NCBI GenBank assembly: GCA_963847945.1
Contig: CAWKBX010000020.1
Coordinates: 434,001 to 498,000 of the forward strand
Length of the DNA: 64,000 bases
Source: JANMJD01 sp963847945
GTDB lineage: Bacteria; Actinomycetota; Acidimicrobiia; Acidimicrobiales; Ilumatobacteraceae
Reading direction: 5' to 3'
Position 1 is the first letter of the stretch; every line of letters starts with the position of its first letter. Under the pieces are notes generated by a model. That model saw only the letters and a list, made by a program, of their open reading frames with translations, was not told where the DNA came from and ran no database searches. The translations under genes and the position numbers were made by a program. Positions 63,565 to 64,000 of the stretch are shown in pieces.

Positions 63565-64000
63565 CGGGGGTTCTCGGGAAAGAACAGACCAAGCCCGTAG
63601 CGACGAAGGTTGCCGAGAACCACCGGGCCTGTAACCGGCTCATCGAATGTGATTCGGGCGTGGAACGATGGAGTGGGAGTCTCGCCGGGGTGCCGTCGTC
63701 GGAGGTTAAGGCGAACCTTTGAGCTACCAGGGCAGAGCGGTTCCTGGGAAACCTCGACGTGTGCTGGCCGAGGTAGGTCCGAGTGCGCGCACTCTTGGGC
63801 CACTTCGCTGATCATCGCTTCCGGCTTGCGAGTGTCGATGAACCGGTTCGCCGACACTGGTGTCGCCGAGACCCAGGTGCGCGATCGGACGACTCCAGCG
63901 AGTCGGTTCCAGCGCCTTGAGCGTGGACAGTTCGTGGTCGAAGGTCAATGGGCCGAGTTTGCCAGCAGTCACATGCCCGTCCTCGACCGCCAGAACCGCT
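63561..64000 (-). CDS. csb2: Csb2 (Cas5-Cas6 type, GSU0054 family), C-terminal part
   Basis: The gene enters from beyond base 64000. Two frames join near 63890: AGKLGPLTFDHELSTLKALEPTRW continues as RTWVSATPVSANRFIDTR. The end is AHVEVSQEPLC, HPGETPTPSFHARITFDEPV and GPVVLGNLRRYGLGLFFPENPR, the C-terminal Cas6-like part of Csb2 with its Gly-rich loop. It is expected to cut the array transcript at the repeat hairpin and stay in the effector complex. TGA 63561-63563 overlaps the cas3 ATG. csb1/cas7 should lie farther upstream. Confidence 0.75.

Overview
The window is high-GC bacterial DNA with short gaps, many ATGA/GTGA stop-start overlaps and frequent GTG starts. A mycothione reductase, F420/LLM-type and PPOX oxidoreductases and a SigA-like sigma factor point to an actinobacterium. 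The mix of SDRs, CaiB transferase, thiolase and LLM enzymes would suit an Acidimicrobiia-like lineage, but that finer placement is inference.

Layout. 0-13.7 kb: end of an AAA ATPase gene, a heavily frameshifted dinB, then catabolic enzymes (three SDRs plus a degenerate SDR, an isochorismatase-like hydrolase, a broken flavin monooxygenase, an LLM oxidoreductase), an S4 RNA-binding protein, an EcsC protein, a DUF1214 protein and a P1 peptidase. 13.8-31 kb: VOC proteins, cspA with a clear terminator, LLM and alpha/beta hydrolases, pentapeptide and EVE proteins, threonine aldolase, CaiB transferase, mycothione reductase, an alternative-oxidase-like protein, a double-FKBP lipoprotein, a NUDIX hydrolase, an MFS transporter and a LysM protein. 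31.2-37.2 kb: a tightly coupled six-gene minus-strand operon of three secreted or membrane-anchored Pro/Thr/Ala-rich proteins, an ApbE FMN transferase, a ferric-reductase-like haem membrane protein and an FAD-linked oxidase. This is the least familiar system in the window. 37.3-56.5 kb: mostly housekeeping and metabolism (ABC-F ATPase, class-III aminotransferase, tRNA-Ala, rsfS and nadD with an envelope protein between them, sigma factor, class II DAHP synthase, thiolase, HisD-family dehydrogenase, TauD-type dioxygenase).

56.5-64 kb is a CRISPR-Cas locus of subtype I-G (formerly I-U). An array of 15 repeats of 36 bp is followed by a leader, and the cas operon reads toward it on the minus strand in the order csb2 (runs off the window), cas3 with a C-terminal HD domain, a short I-G-specific protein, a Cas4-Cas1 fusion, and cas2. 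Spacers presumably enter at the right (leader) end and the oldest, decayed repeat lies at the left.

Caveat: at least a dozen genes carry single-base frameshifts that break otherwise well-conserved proteins. Some sit in homopolymers (for example an extra G at 52473-52476). They could be indel errors from a long-read assembly or real decay; the sequence alone does not decide. Frameshifted genes are given as one span with the break points stated.
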